Source: Nitrososphaeria archaeon (GTDB lineage: Archaea; Thermoproteota; Nitrososphaeria; Nitrososphaerales; JACAEJ01). From it: DNA of 56,184 nt. The translations under genes and the position numbers were made by a program. The notes under the pieces are model-generated. The model had not been told where the DNA came from and searched no databases. It saw only the letters and a program-made list of their open reading frames with translations. The DNA lies in contig JARVKB010000028.1 of NCBI GenBank assembly GCA_029775925.1, forward strand, positions 1 to 56,184, written 5' to 3'. Positions within the stretch are counted from its first letter, which is position 1. The number at the start of each line of letters is the position of its first letter. This document shows, one piece after another, positions 26,681-36,448 of the stretch.

Positions 26681-27601
26681 ATGAGAATGAACAAACCTAA
26701 AAAATTAAACGAGAAGATCGAGTGGAGCTTGGGTAACTCGCCTATTCTCCTTCCACTCGCTTATGAATCTCGTGAGTGGAATTCCATAAGCACAGCTTTC
26801 TATTTGGCTGAGTATTCAGGCTCAAAAATAATTGTTTTTCACGTAAAAACTGAGATGAGTGATAAATCTATAAGGGAGGAATCTTTAAAAACCATCAAAG
26901 ATTTTGCATCATGCTTTAATGTAAATTATGAAGTTAGGGAAACAAAAGATATAGTATCTTCTAAAGATGTTGCAAAAATCTCCGATAAGATAGCTTCTGC
27001 AGCAAAAGAATATGATTGTCAGGCTATCGTTATGTCAGCGTATAAAGAAGGTTTTATTCGAGAGTTTTTTGGAAGGGTTTCTGATCGTGTTGTCAGGAAG
27101 GCAATCTGTGACGTTATTCTCGTGGAAACGCCAAAATCCGGTATGAGAATACCAGCACAGATAAAAAAGATAATGATCCCAATATTGAAAAACAAATTCA
27201 GCCCTGCTCCTTTAATTATTGCTACTGCTTTAACAAGTTCTGCTTCTATGCCAGATTGTGAGGTGGTAGCTGTGCGAGTATTGAATATGCCTTTAACAAC
27301 ATCGATGGATGCCATAGAATCGACAAAGTTCTTCCGTAAAATAGAGAATTCTTTTTCTAAAAAAATTGCTGTTGCTATAAGCTCTCTTGGTAAGCTCTTA
27401 AGCCCAAAGCTTTTGGCTGTTAGAGATTTAGGTGTTGATGTAGCAGATTACGCAAAAGAAACTAGAATAGATCTAATAATCATGGAGAGTAATAAACCTG
27501 GTAGGCTCGGTCCTATGATGACAAGAGATGAATACGCTATCATTAGAAGAGCTCCTTGTATTACATTAGCTGTCTTTCCGATAAAGAAAATCGTTTTATA
27601 G
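26681..27601 (+). CDS. Tandem universal stress protein
   Basis: Two UspA domains in one chain (about 18-150 and 160-306). The first ends with IASAAKEYDCQAIVMSAYKE then RVVRKAICDVILVE; the second with DLIIMESNKPG and IIRRAPCITLAVFP. The usual ATP-binding G-2x-G-9x-G-S/T pattern is not clear, so it may not bind ATP. A TATA-like ATATAATTA lies about 30 bases before the ATG. The next gene, 48 bases on, is an amino acid permease; Usp-permease pairing is common and suggests control of transport. Confidence 0.8.
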   Translation: MRMNKPKKLNEKIEWSLGNSPILLPLAYESREWNSISTAFYLAEYSGSKIIVFHVKTEMSDKSIREESLKTIKDFASCFNVNYEVRETKDIVSSKDVAKISDKIASAAKEYDCQAIVMSAYKEGFIREFFGRVSDRVVRKAICDVILVETPKSGMRIPAQIKKIMIPILKNKFSPAPLIIATALTSSASMPDCEVVAVRVLNMPLTTSMDAIESTKFFRKIENSFSKKIAVAISSLGKLLSPKLLAVRDLGVDVADYAKETRIDLIIMESNKPGRLGPMMTRDEYAIIRRAPCITLAVFPIKKIVL

Positions 27602-27649
27602 TTGAGTTCTAAAGCAGCAAATCGTAATTTAATCCTATGATGATGCTAG

Positions 27650-29062
27650 TTGAGTAAAGAAGAAAGTAGGATAGCCCTAAAGAGGGTAATAGGAACTTAC
27701 TCTGCCTTTAGCATGGGTTACGCAGACATAGGTGCAGATATATACATAGCAATAGGATTAATAGCCTTCTATGCTGGCAGTGCTGCTCCTTTAGCCTTCC
27801 TTTTAGCATCTATTACATATATAATAACTGGTCTATGCTATGCTGAATTAGCATCCAAATATCCTGTAGCTGGAGGTGCTCAATTTTTCTCTATGAAAGC
27901 TTTTGGAAATTTCCATGGATTTTTGGCAGGCTGGGGTCTTATGCTCGATTACACTATATGTATTGCTCTATTCTCTTTAGCATCTGTAGGTTATCTTAGC
28001 TTTATAGTCCAGATTCTTTTTGGTACAAATATACTTCTTCAGTCTCCTTATTATGGTCTTATGTCAATAATACTCATCTTAGGGCTTATGATCTTAAACA
28101 TTATTGGTATAAGGTGGTCATCAAACTTTAATGTAATTTTTGTGACAATTAGTTTGATAACCATTACGGTATTTTTATTATTCGGTCTTCCAACAATCGT
28201 TATCAATGGCGGGATAGAAAGATGGATTGTAGATTTGGGTAGTATAGGTATTAATCCTAGTTGGGATAATTTCTTATACGCAACCTCTCTTGCCATGGTT
28301 TCTTACATAGGTATAGAATCTATCTCTCAAGCTGCAGAGGAGACAAAAAATCCTGCTAAAGTTATACCTAAGGCAACAAAATGGACTATAATCTCAATAG
28401 TGATTTTCACGATATCAGTTTCATTATTATCAGTAACATTGCTACCTCCATCTTTTATAGGAGCGCACTCTCAAAACCCCCTTATCTCAATTGCTAGCAC
28501 TCTTCCCTTCATAGGAGGAATGTTCCCTATATGGATTGCTTTTGTAGGATTTGCTGCTTGCTACGTTTCTACAAACACGGGTGTCATAGGAGTATCAAGG
28601 GTGACTTTTTCTATGGGGCGACTGAGACTTTTCCCAAGTAGCTTTGCAAAGTTACATAGTAAATTTTATACCCCATACGTAACTATAATTCTTTTCTCAT
28701 TAATAGCAAGTCTCCTCATATTCATAAACACAAGTCTTAAGAGTATCGATCTTTTGTCATTAATTGCATCTCTATATAACTTTGGGGCATTGATCTCATA
28801 TATGTATGTTAATCTATCAACTATAGCGCTAAGGTTTAAAGACAATTCTGAAAGAGCATGGAAAGTTCCCTTAAACATAACTATAAAGAGAGGAGGACAA
28901 AAGTACTTTCTTCCCATACTCCCATTTTTTGGATTTATATCTTGCCTTCTTATTTGGCTTATAGTGGTAGGTACTCATGAAGTGGGAAGATTATTAGGAA
29001 GCATATGGTTCTTGATAGGAATAATTATTTATCTTATACAAAGGAGACATGAAGAAAAGTAA
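27650..29062 (+). CDS. APC-family amino acid permease
   Basis: Integral membrane transporter with about 12 hydrophobic helices. The first half-helix FSMGYADIGADIYIAIGL, the PVAGGAQFFS and GIESISQAAEETKNPAK segments are typical of APC carriers. TTG start. Substrate unknown; its place between ilv genes fits an amino acid, possibly branched-chain, but that is inference. 470 residues. A second APC carrier of different sequence is at 49029. Confidence 0.85.
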   Translation: MSKEESRIALKRVIGTYSAFSMGYADIGADIYIAIGLIAFYAGSAAPLAFLLASITYIITGLCYAELASKYPVAGGAQFFSMKAFGNFHGFLAGWGLMLDYTICIALFSLASVGYLSFIVQILFGTNILLQSPYYGLMSIILILGLMILNIIGIRWSSNFNVIFVTISLITITVFLLFGLPTIVINGGIERWIVDLGSIGINPSWDNFLYATSLAMVSYIGIESISQAAEETKNPAKVIPKATKWTIISIVIFTISVSLLSVTLLPPSFIGAHSQNPLISIASTLPFIGGMFPIWIAFVGFAACYVSTNTGVIGVSRVTFSMGRLRLFPSSFAKLHSKFYTPYVTIILFSLIASLLIFINTSLKSIDLLSLIASLYNFGALISYMYVNLSTIALRFKDNSERAWKVPLNITIKRGGQKYFLPILPFFGFISCLLIWLIVVGTHEVGRLLGSIWFLIGIIIYLIQRRHEEK

Positions 29063-29109
29063 AATAAGAATAGAAAAAGGCAATTTTATATTCTTTAATC
29101 AATATTATC

Positions 29110-30783
29110 ATGAGTATGCCAATAAAAATGAGGAGTGATGCAATAAAATACGGAATAGAAAAAGCCCCTCATAGATCTCTATTAAAAGCGTTGGGAATTA
29201 CTGATGAAGATCTAAAAAAACCCTTTGTGGCTGTAGTCAATAGCTATACATCCATAGTGCCAGGGCATATTCACTTGAACGTGATAGCTGATGCTGTCAA
29301 ATCAGGTATTCAAACGGCAGGAGGAGTACCGTTTGAGTTCAATACAATAGCTATTTGTGATGGTTTAGCAATGGGCCATGAAGGCATGAAGTACTCTCTT
29401 CCTTCAAGAGAGGTAATAGCTGATTCTATAGAGCTAATGATTCAAGCCCATAGATTCGATGGTATGGTGATGATAACAAATTGTGATAAAATAACACCAG
29501 GAATGTTAATGGCTGCTGCCAGGCTTGATATTCCATCGATCTTTGTTACTGGAGGACCTATGCTTGCAGGCTTTTACAAAGGAAAAAAAGTTGGTTTAAT
29601 ATCTGTATTTGAAGCAATTGGTAATGTAAAAGCTAAGAAAATAGATGAAAATGAGCTTAAAGAGTTGGAGGATATAGCATGCCCTTCTTGCGGCTCTTGT
29701 AGCGGTCTATTCACAGCTAACACAATGAATTGCATAACTGAAGCTATGGGTATGTCTTTACCATACTGCGCTACTTCACTTGCTACAGATTCATCAAAAA
29801 TTAGGATTGCTAAGAAATCTGGAGAAAGGATTGTTAAAATGATCTATGATGATCTGATACCATCTAAAATAATGACTGAAGATGCTTTTAAAAATGCCAT
29901 TGCCGTAGACATGGCTTTAGGAGGATCGACCAATACTGTTTTACATTTGACAGCTATAGCAAAAGAAGCTGGGATCGATCTAGATCTTTCAATATTCGAT
30001 GAAATGAGCAGAAAAGTCCCTCATATATGTGACGTTTATCCTGGAGGTTATTATATGCTTGAAGATCTTGATAGAGCTGGTGGAATCCCTGCTGTTATGA
30101 AAAGTATAAGCAAGTTCTTGTATCTTGATGCTATTACTGTTACTGGGAAGAGTGTTGGAGAGAATATAAAAGATGCCAAAGTATTGAATGATAAAGTAAT
30201 TCGTCCTATAGATAAACCTATACATGAAGAGGGAGGAATCGCTATCTTAAGAGGAAATCTGGCTCCTAAAGGTGCAGTGATAAAAACTGCAGCTATATCC
30301 AAAGAAAACTTACACTTTAAAGGACAAGCTATTGTTTTTGATTCTGAAGAAGATTGTACAAATGCAATACTTAATGGAAAAATTGAGGAAGGTATGGCTA
30401 TAGTCATTCGTTATGAAGGACCGAAAGGTGGACCAGGCATGAGAGAGATGCTTTCCCCTACCTCAGCTATAGTGGGTATGGGTTTGAGCAATTCAGTGGC
30501 ATTGATAACTGATGGAAGGTTCTCTGGTGGTACTAGGGGTCCTTGCATAGGGCATGTGTCTCCTGAAGCCTTTGAAGGAGGACCTATAGCAATATTAGAG
30601 AATAATGATATTATAGAGATAGATATACCAAAACGTCTTTTAGAAGTAAAATTAACCGAAGAAGAGATTAATAATCGTTTAAAGCGATGGAGACCTCCTG
30701 AGCCTAAAATCAAATCTGGCTATCTTTTAAGATATTCAAAGATGGTAAAGTCGGCAGACATGGGTTGTGTATTAAGTAAATAA
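29110..30783 (+). CDS. ilvD: Dihydroxy-acid dehydratase
   Basis: Iron-sulfur dehydratase giving the keto acids of valine and isoleucine. [10 protein letters not shown], then C125 in NCDKITPGM and C191 in [18 protein letters not shown] as cluster ligands, [14 protein letters not shown], and the late [12 protein letters not shown] and [16 protein letters not shown]. The VPGH form at the first motif matches the E. coli-type enzymes. 557 residues. It completes the branched-chain pathway begun by the divergent ilvB operon. Confidence 0.95.
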   Translation: MSMPIKMRSDAIKYGIEKAPHRSLLKALGITDEDLKKPFVAVVNSYTSIVPGHIHLNVIADAVKSGIQTAGGVPFEFNTIAICDGLAMGHEGMKYSLPSREVIADSIELMIQAHRFDGMVMITNCDKITPGMLMAAARLDIPSIFVTGGPMLAGFYKGKKVGLISVFEAIGNVKAKKIDENELKELEDIACPSCGSCSGLFTANTMNCITEAMGMSLPYCATSLATDSSKIRIAKKSGERIVKMIYDDLIPSKIMTEDAFKNAIAVDMALGGSTNTVLHLTAIAKEAGIDLDLSIFDEMSRKVPHICDVYPGGYYMLEDLDRAGGIPAVMKSISKFLYLDAITVTGKSVGENIKDAKVLNDKVIRPIDKPIHEEGGIAILRGNLAPKGAVIKTAAISKENLHFKGQAIVFDSEEDCTNAILNGKIEEGMAIVIRYEGPKGGPGMREMLSPTSAIVGMGLSNSVALITDGRFSGGTRGPCIGHVSPEAFEGGPIAILENNDIIEIDIPKRLLEVKLTEEEINNRLKRWRPPEPKIKSGYLLRYSKMVKSADMGCVLSK

Positions 30784-30799
30784 AATCCTTGGATACGCT

Positions 30800-31360
30800 T
30801 TGTCACTTAATGAGATAGCTGAGGAGATCAAAGCGTGTAAACTCTGTCCTTTACATAAGAGTAGAAAGAACGCAGTTCCAGGGGAAGGATCGAGTAAGGC
30901 TAAATTGATGCTTATAGGAGAAGCTCCAGGAGTAGAAGAGGATGAGCAAGGAAGACCCTTTGTAGGTAGAGCTGGAAAGATCCTTAATGATGCTTTAAGA
31001 TTTGCAAATCTTGACAGAAAAGATTTGTTCATAACTAGCGTAGTTAAATGTAGGCCTCCATACAATCGAGTTCCAAATATAGAAGAAAGAAAGGCTTGCA
31101 TCTCTTATTTAAAAAGGCAGATAGATGTGATAAATCCAAAAGTAATATGTTTGTTGGGAAATATAGCACTGAAGACATTTTTTAAGAAAGCATCGATAAG
31201 TAAAGTGAGAGGCAAAGCCATAGAAATGTATGATCGTATTTACTTCTGCACTTATCATCCTGCAGCTATTCTTTACAATTTAAGTTTAAAATCAGTAATT
31301 TATGAAGATATGAGAAGATTAAAGGAATTAGTTGAAAAATTCATGGTTAACGATTATTAA
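30800..31360 (+). CDS. Uracil-DNA glycosylase, family 4
   Basis: Removes uracil from DNA; 4Fe-4S enzyme common in thermophiles. Cluster cysteines C13, C16, C84 and C100. Motif 1 GEAPGVEEDEQGRPFVG and motif 2 YHPAAIL are intact. TTG start 16 bases after ilvD. 186 residues, usual. The 227-base gap after it shows a small CTATC/GATAG hairpin and nothing else clear. Confidence 0.92.
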   Translation: MSLNEIAEEIKACKLCPLHKSRKNAVPGEGSSKAKLMLIGEAPGVEEDEQGRPFVGRAGKILNDALRFANLDRKDLFITSVVKCRPPYNRVPNIEERKACISYLKRQIDVINPKVICLLGNIALKTFFKKASISKVRGKAIEMYDRIYFCTYHPAAILYNLSLKSVIYEDMRRLKELVEKFMVNDY

Positions 31361-31587
31361 ATCTTTTTTAGTTAACTTAGTCTATAAACTTTCAGAGAAA
31401 GTAGAAATTATACAATATCTATTGTAAAGAACTTGAATCGTTTTCAAACTTAATTCTTTAGTTCTAATATATTCCTTAAGCATAAAAGGTCTTATTACCT
31501 TCCTTTCATTAGAAATTCTTTCTATCTAAAGAAAAGCATCTATCATCAGATAGTTTGACTTTATATATGAAGGGGGGTCCTTGCCTT

Positions 31588-32148
31588 TCATAAAGCATTA
31601 AATCTTAATTCATTTATTCTATTATCTATGTGCTTTATCATCTCATTAAATAAATTTATTAAACCCTGAAAATCAGCTTTAAGACTCTCTAATGCCTCTA
31701 TCCTATCTTTTATTGAAGCTTTTTCATCCAAAAGTAGAACTTTAATGGCTGGAATCATTTCTGAAGGCTGATTTAATCCTTCTATAATCTTCAGTTTTGA
31801 AATCTCCTTCAAAATCCAACTTCTAGTTAATGAGATTAGTTCGAAATGTTTTTCTACTGCTTTTTTAAACACATCTTTCCCCTTATCAGTTATCTTGTAA
31901 ACCTTCTTCCTCTCTCCAGTCTTCCATTCGCCTTTTATGATTCCTTCTTTTTCTAGCTCTTTAAGAGCAGGATAAAGCCCTCCTGCTGTTGGTGTTATTA
32001 TACCTAATGTTAACTCCTTTATACTCTCCATCATCTTATATCCATGTAGAGGACCTTTTGTTAACGCAAACAATACTGCGAGTTTAAGGTAACCTTTTTG
32101 TATTTGCTTTCTCCAAAGTGATACTATGTCTTCTGATTTAAGCGTCAT
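31588..32148 (-). CDS. PadR-family transcriptional regulator
   Basis: N-terminal winged helix typical of PadR: LAVLFALTKGPLHGYKMMES, then TAGGLYPALKELEKEGIIKG and the wing RKKVYKITDKGK. The C-terminal half (about 95-186) is a helical dimerisation domain. Divergent from the ABC exporter genes with a 74-base gap, so it probably represses them and itself; a CTATATATAG palindrome (32186-32195) in the gap could be the site. PadR proteins often sense toxic compounds and control efflux. Confidence 0.9.
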   Translation of the reverse strand: MTLKSEDIVSLWRKQIQKGYLKLAVLFALTKGPLHGYKMMESIKELTLGIITPTAGGLYPALKELEKEGIIKGEWKTGERKKVYKITDKGKDVFKKAVEKHFELISLTRSWILKEISKLKIIEGLNQPSEMIPAIKVLLLDEKASIKDRIEALESLKADFQGLINLFNEMIKHIDNRINELRFNAL

Positions 32149-32173
32149 CTTATCACAATTTTTGATAGATAAT

Positions 32174-32195
32174 TATATAAGTTTGCTATATATAG
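32174..32195 (+). promoter_or_regulatory. Exporter promoter with palindromic site
   Basis: TTATATAAG (32174-32182) is a good archaeal TATA box, with the start expected near 32203. The palindrome CTATATATAG (32186-32195) lies between box and start, where a repressor such as the divergent PadR protein would block transcription. Confidence 0.45.
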
Positions 32196-32222
32196 GAAAT
32201 CAACATATTAAAATGTGAGAAA

Positions 32223-33380
32223 ATGCTTAGGACAGCAAGATTTGCCTTTACTATGGCTAGGCGAAGCATCACACGTAGGAAGTTTAGATCAGCCCTTACA
32301 ATACTAGGAATTATCATAGGCATCTCGGCTGTTGTCTCATTAATGACCTTGGGTATCGGTATGAAGTCTCAAGTTGAATCAACTCTTAACGAGATGCTTG
32401 GAGCAGGCATAATTATAAACAGTAGTACTTATGGCATAGATATACCTGAACATGTTCAATATTATGTATCGCAAGTACCAGGAGTAAATAAATCCATACC
32501 TATCATAATGTCTATGGTCTATATAGGTAATAAACCACATACTGTAGTAGGTATCGATCCAGAGCAGGCAAATGAAGTATATCAAGTAACTATTGAGGAT
32601 GGAAGAGGATTAAGATCAGGAGATATGGATGCAGTAGTCTTAGATAGCACGATAGCATCGAATTTAGGTGTGAAAGTTAACGATACAATAACTTTCAATA
32701 CTCAAACAGGAGGGCTTGGAAAGACCTTCAAAGTAGTCGGAATTATACGTCCTATAGCAAGCTTTGGGCAATTTGCTAGCATAGGCTGTTTTATAACTCT
32801 TGATGCAGCTCAAGATTTCTTTGGTACTCCTGACCGTGTTTCTTCAATACTCATAAGGCTTGACGATCCTAGCCAAGGAGAGCAAGTTGAAGCTATCCTT
32901 AAGCAAATGTTTCCCGATGCAAATGTGTTAAGGCAAGAAGAAATAATGAGTAACATAAATCGAATCATGAGCACTATCGATGGGGTCCTTCTTGGATTGG
33001 CTTCGATAAGCCTTATGGTGGGTGCATTAGGGATTATGAATACTGTCATGATGTCTGTTCATGAAAGAAGAAGAGAGATAGGTATGCTGAAGGCTGTTGG
33101 TGGTGAGAGATGGCACATTCTTATTATCTTCCTTTCAGAAGCTTTGCTTATCAGCTTTATTGGGGGAGTTTTTGGCTGTATATTCGGGCTTGGAGGGGTT
33201 TATCTTATACAATGGTTCGTAAAGACTCTTGGTCTTAACATAATCGTTCCTTTGCTCATCTCTCCACAAATCTTAGCGTTAGGATTAATGGCAGCGTTAG
33301 CTGTTGGGAGCGTTGCTGGCTTTTATCCGTCTTGGAAAGCAGCGAATGTAAGACCTGTGGAGGCTTTAAGGTATGAGTAA
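32223..33380 (+). CDS. MacB/FtsX-like ABC transporter permease
   Basis: Four-helix permease. First helix after RSITRRKFRSALTILGIIIG, then a large external MacB-like domain (about 45-240), and three C-terminal helices with the GALGIMNTVMMSV and EIGMLKAVGG coupling segment. 385 residues. Its end overlaps the ATPase gene by 8 bases, so the two are translationally coupled. Related systems export lipids, peptides or antibiotics, or signal across the membrane. Confidence 0.9.
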   Translation: MLRTARFAFTMARRSITRRKFRSALTILGIIIGISAVVSLMTLGIGMKSQVESTLNEMLGAGIIINSSTYGIDIPEHVQYYVSQVPGVNKSIPIIMSMVYIGNKPHTVVGIDPEQANEVYQVTIEDGRGLRSGDMDAVVLDSTIASNLGVKVNDTITFNTQTGGLGKTFKVVGIIRPIASFGQFASIGCFITLDAAQDFFGTPDRVSSILIRLDDPSQGEQVEAILKQMFPDANVLRQEEIMSNINRIMSTIDGVLLGLASISLMVGALGIMNTVMMSVHERRREIGMLKAVGGERWHILIIFLSEALLISFIGGVFGCIFGLGGVYLIQWFVKTLGLNIIVPLLISPQILALGLMAALAVGSVAGFYPSWKAANVRPVEALRYE

Positions 33381-34275
33381 TGTGGTTGAACTTAGAAATG
33401 TAGTTAAGACTTATGATCTTGGTGGTGCTATAAAGGTTGATGCTCTTCGTGGAATCAATCTTAACGTTGAAAGAGGAGAATTTATGTCTATTATGGGTCC
33501 ATCTGGATGTGGTAAGTCTACTCTTCTTAACATCATAGGTGGACTTGATAGTCCAACAAGTGGTCAAGTCATTATAGATGGAATAGATATTACTCATATG
33601 AGTGAAAGAGATTTAGCTCATATTAGGCGTGAGAAGATAGGTTTTGTCTTTCAATTCTTTAATTTAGTACCTTTATTGACAGCTTTGGAAAATGTTCAAA
33701 TTCCTATGATCTTTGCAGGAAGGTACTCTAATGCTGAGATAAAGGAAAGAGCTATAGAACTTCTTCGATTAGTCGGACTTGAGCACAGACTACATCATAG
33801 ACCCAATCAAATGAGTGGGGGAGAGCAACAAAGGGTGGCAATAGCTCGTGCTTTAGCTAACGAACCTTCAATAATTCTTGCAGATGAGCCCACTGGTAAT
33901 GTTGATCGAGAAACAGGCTTAAAGATAATACACCTTATGAAAAATTTGAATGAAACGCTGGGACAAACTTTCATAATAGTTACTCATGATCCCGATATAG
34001 CCCATATTTCTAAGAGAATTATATACATGCTTGATGGGCAGGTAATTCCAGAACCACCGAGACTGACAATGAATCCTTCATCAAGTATTTTAGCAGAAGA
34101 GCGCCGAAAGATGCTCTTATCTGAGCTTAAATGGTTAGAAGTATCGATAAAAAACCTTGAAGCTAAAAAGATGAAATTAAATAAAGAATCTTATCTTCAA
34201 GCAAAATTAGGTTATAAAAAGAGGTTAGAGATGCTGAAAAAAGCATTACAAGAAGAATATAAAGGAAGAAGATAA
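33373..34275 (+). CDS. ABC transporter ATP-binding protein (MacB/LolD type)
   Basis: Walker [13 protein letters not shown] loop [10 protein letters not shown], signature [15 protein letters not shown], Walker [11 protein letters not shown] and H loop THD are all intact. Beyond the normal 230 residues there is a 70-residue C-terminal helical tail ([20 protein letters not shown] onward) that looks like a coiled coil, unusual for LolD-type ATPases. The exported partner gene follows 3 bases after the stop. Confidence 0.93.
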   Translation: MSNVVELRNVVKTYDLGGAIKVDALRGINLNVERGEFMSIMGPSGCGKSTLLNIIGGLDSPTSGQVIIDGIDITHMSERDLAHIRREKIGFVFQFFNLVPLLTALENVQIPMIFAGRYSNAEIKERAIELLRLVGLEHRLHHRPNQMSGGEQQRVAIARALANEPSIILADEPTGNVDRETGLKIIHLMKNLNETLGQTFIIVTHDPDIAHISKRIIYMLDGQVIPEPPRLTMNPSSSILAEERRKMLLSELKWLEVSIKNLEAKKMKLNKESYLQAKLGYKKRLEMLKKALQEEYKGRR

Positions 34276-34278
34276 AAA

Positions 34279-36282
34279 TTGAGAAGAGTCGCATTAATCC
34301 TAATTCTCATAATCTTATTTCCTACGATAATAATACTTACTCAACCTTCACAAGCATATTCTTTACAGAATGATGATAACTTAGAGCCTAAGCTCTTAGT
34401 AAAAAAGAATGAAGTGATAGAAGCAAAGTATTCTCCAATGGGTGATTTAATATCAAAGAGGATAAGTACTACTTTTGAAATTTATAACAATAGCTCTCAA
34501 AGCTTTACTGTTGATATAATAGATCGTGTAGACTCGATAAACGCTTCAACTTTGAGCATGTTGTATGGTACTCCAAATCCTGATGAAGTTAAAACCTTCG
34601 GAAGCGTTACCAAAATCACATGGAAGAGCGTAAAAATAGGACCTAGTGTTAGGATAAAATACCAATATGTTGCTGATAGTATGAAGGATATACCTGTAGA
34701 AGTCGATGAAAAGATTTTTATAAATGGAGAACCAGTAAAGATGAAAAAATTAGGAGAATTATATACCATTAATGCTAATGTTTCTGATATAATAACCCTT
34801 CATTTTATGCTAAATAATACTGCTCAGAAACTTTACACAAATAAAGGTGATGTTTTACCTCCTATTACATGCATATTTTCAGCAACCCTCTCAGAAGATA
34901 ACTTCTCAGACTTAAAGACAGAACCAGAAACCAACTCTACTTCTGTTGTAGCTGGCAAATCTATAATGACTTGGTATGTCTTTCTTAAAGAATCTTTGGT
35001 CAATTTTACAATTACAGCAAAAGTATCTGAAGTTGGACCATGGGGAGAGGTTATTATAGATCCGGTCTCTATTCAAATACCTTCTAACCCTTCTATCCTT
35101 CAAAATCAACTTGAAAGAGCCATAGATAATATTGATGCAACCATTGGGATGGTGGAGAATTTTACAAATGCGATATCTGGATTCGGTAGTGCCTTTAGTG
35201 GATTAAGCTCCGTTTTAAGGCAGATGGCAAATGCAATAGATGGGGTAGAAAAATATCTCATAATGCTGTCTAATAATCCTTCAATGGCAGGAGCTTTAAG
35301 ACCTGCTATTGAATCTTTAGACCAAATTAAGCAAGGTCTTTACAAATTGGCAAGTAGTCTTTCTTCTACTTCATCTTCAACGCAACAAAGTGTTAAAGAG
35401 TTAAAGAATTCTATAATGGATCTTAAGGGTGAAAAGGAAGACTTAGAAGATATGATACTTGCTCTTAATTATGTTAGAAACAAGCCTTATGACTTAGAGG
35501 TCAAAGAATCAGAAAATTCTCAAAACTCAGAAATTCAATTTGGCATCTGGAAAGGATATAGTGAGAATTCTTGGATGATAATGAGCGCAGAAATTAATAA
35601 TTATGAAAATTACTCGAAGATGGTTTATGGATTAGCAATTCAGATAAAGGCTGATGATGAAATAATTCAACCGACTCGTATAGAAGTGTTAGTTTCTCCA
35701 GTTAAAAAAGGTTGGTATTATCCAGCTGAATGGAAGGCTTTTGATTTAAAAGATTTGAAAAAGATTGGCTTGGAATATGATCCAAATACTAAAACTCTAT
35801 ACATATGGTCTATGAAAAGACTGGATGCTCATTCAAGTGGAAATCTATTGGTCGATTGGTTAAATCGTCCTATCCGAATAATAGCGGAGAGCAATAATAA
35901 GCCAGAGATTATATATGATTTTGATATAGCAGATTTACAAGATCATGTAAAGATAGAGTCTACTGAGAGTCAAAATGTATATTCTATTGCTCAACCTCAC
36001 CTTTTAATTCAAAACATAACATTTGTGCAACCGCCTCCTCCGCCTCCTCCTACTAAAGATTGGTTTACAATATTCTTTGAATTCTTACAAAAGCCAGATT
36101 TTCAATTGCTAATTACAGCATCTTTATTAGCAATAGGCTTATCGATCTGTATTTATTTAATATATAGAAGATTTAGAAAAATGAAAGAAATATCTCAAGA
36201 AGAAATAACCACTGATGAATTAATAAAAGAGATAGAAGATATGAAGAAAATACTGAAAAGTAAAGAAGAGCAAAAGGGTTAA
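34279..36282 (+). CDS. Exported, membrane-anchored coiled-coil protein of ABC system
   Basis: Not a named family. Signal peptide MRRVALILILIILFPTIIIL with cleavage probably near residue 26. The outer part has beta-rich domains (about 30-270), a long helical segment (about 270-400, LEDMILALNY near its end) and another beta domain (about 405-580). A proline run (VQPPPPPPPTKDW) precedes one transmembrane helix (about 612-632) and a charged cytoplasmic tail. TTG start. It probably works with the exporter as an outside partner, as MacA does for MacB, but it is not MacA-like in sequence. Confidence 0.75.
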   Translation: MRRVALILILIILFPTIIILTQPSQAYSLQNDDNLEPKLLVKKNEVIEAKYSPMGDLISKRISTTFEIYNNSSQSFTVDIIDRVDSINASTLSMLYGTPNPDEVKTFGSVTKITWKSVKIGPSVRIKYQYVADSMKDIPVEVDEKIFINGEPVKMKKLGELYTINANVSDIITLHFMLNNTAQKLYTNKGDVLPPITCIFSATLSEDNFSDLKTEPETNSTSVVAGKSIMTWYVFLKESLVNFTITAKVSEVGPWGEVIIDPVSIQIPSNPSILQNQLERAIDNIDATIGMVENFTNAISGFGSAFSGLSSVLRQMANAIDGVEKYLIMLSNNPSMAGALRPAIESLDQIKQGLYKLASSLSSTSSSTQQSVKELKNSIMDLKGEKEDLEDMILALNYVRNKPYDLEVKESENSQNSEIQFGIWKGYSENSWMIMSAEINNYENYSKMVYGLAIQIKADDEIIQPTRIEVLVSPVKKGWYYPAEWKAFDLKDLKKIGLEYDPNTKTLYIWSMKRLDAHSSGNLLVDWLNRPIRIIAESNNKPEIIYDFDIADLQDHVKIESTESQNVYSIAQPHLLIQNITFVQPPPPPPPTKDWFTIFFEFLQKPDFQLLITASLLAIGLSICIYLIYRRFRKMKEISQEEITTDELIKEIEDMKKILKSKEEQKG

Positions 36283-36288
36283 CAAAAA

Positions 36289-36298
36289 TTTATTTTTT
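36289..36298 (+). terminator. T-rich tract after ABC operon
   Basis: TTTATTTTTT seven bases after the stop. A U-tract of this kind ends archaeal transcripts. No hairpin seen. Confidence 0.35.
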
Positions 36299-36448
36299 CA
36301 AAATAATCTCTATGCTTTCCAGCCTTAAGAGCATTATTAAAAAGCTTTAGAAATTCACTTTTAGTTCATAATAATTTCCCATAAGCTTTTTCTCTGGAAA
36401 TTTTTAACCCTTGGACGATTTATTAATCTCAAAATTACATTTTAATTT

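Noticed and set aside
30051-30407. 118-residue open frame opposite ilvD
   Set aside because: Antisense of conserved ilvD sequence without a protein-like pattern of its own.
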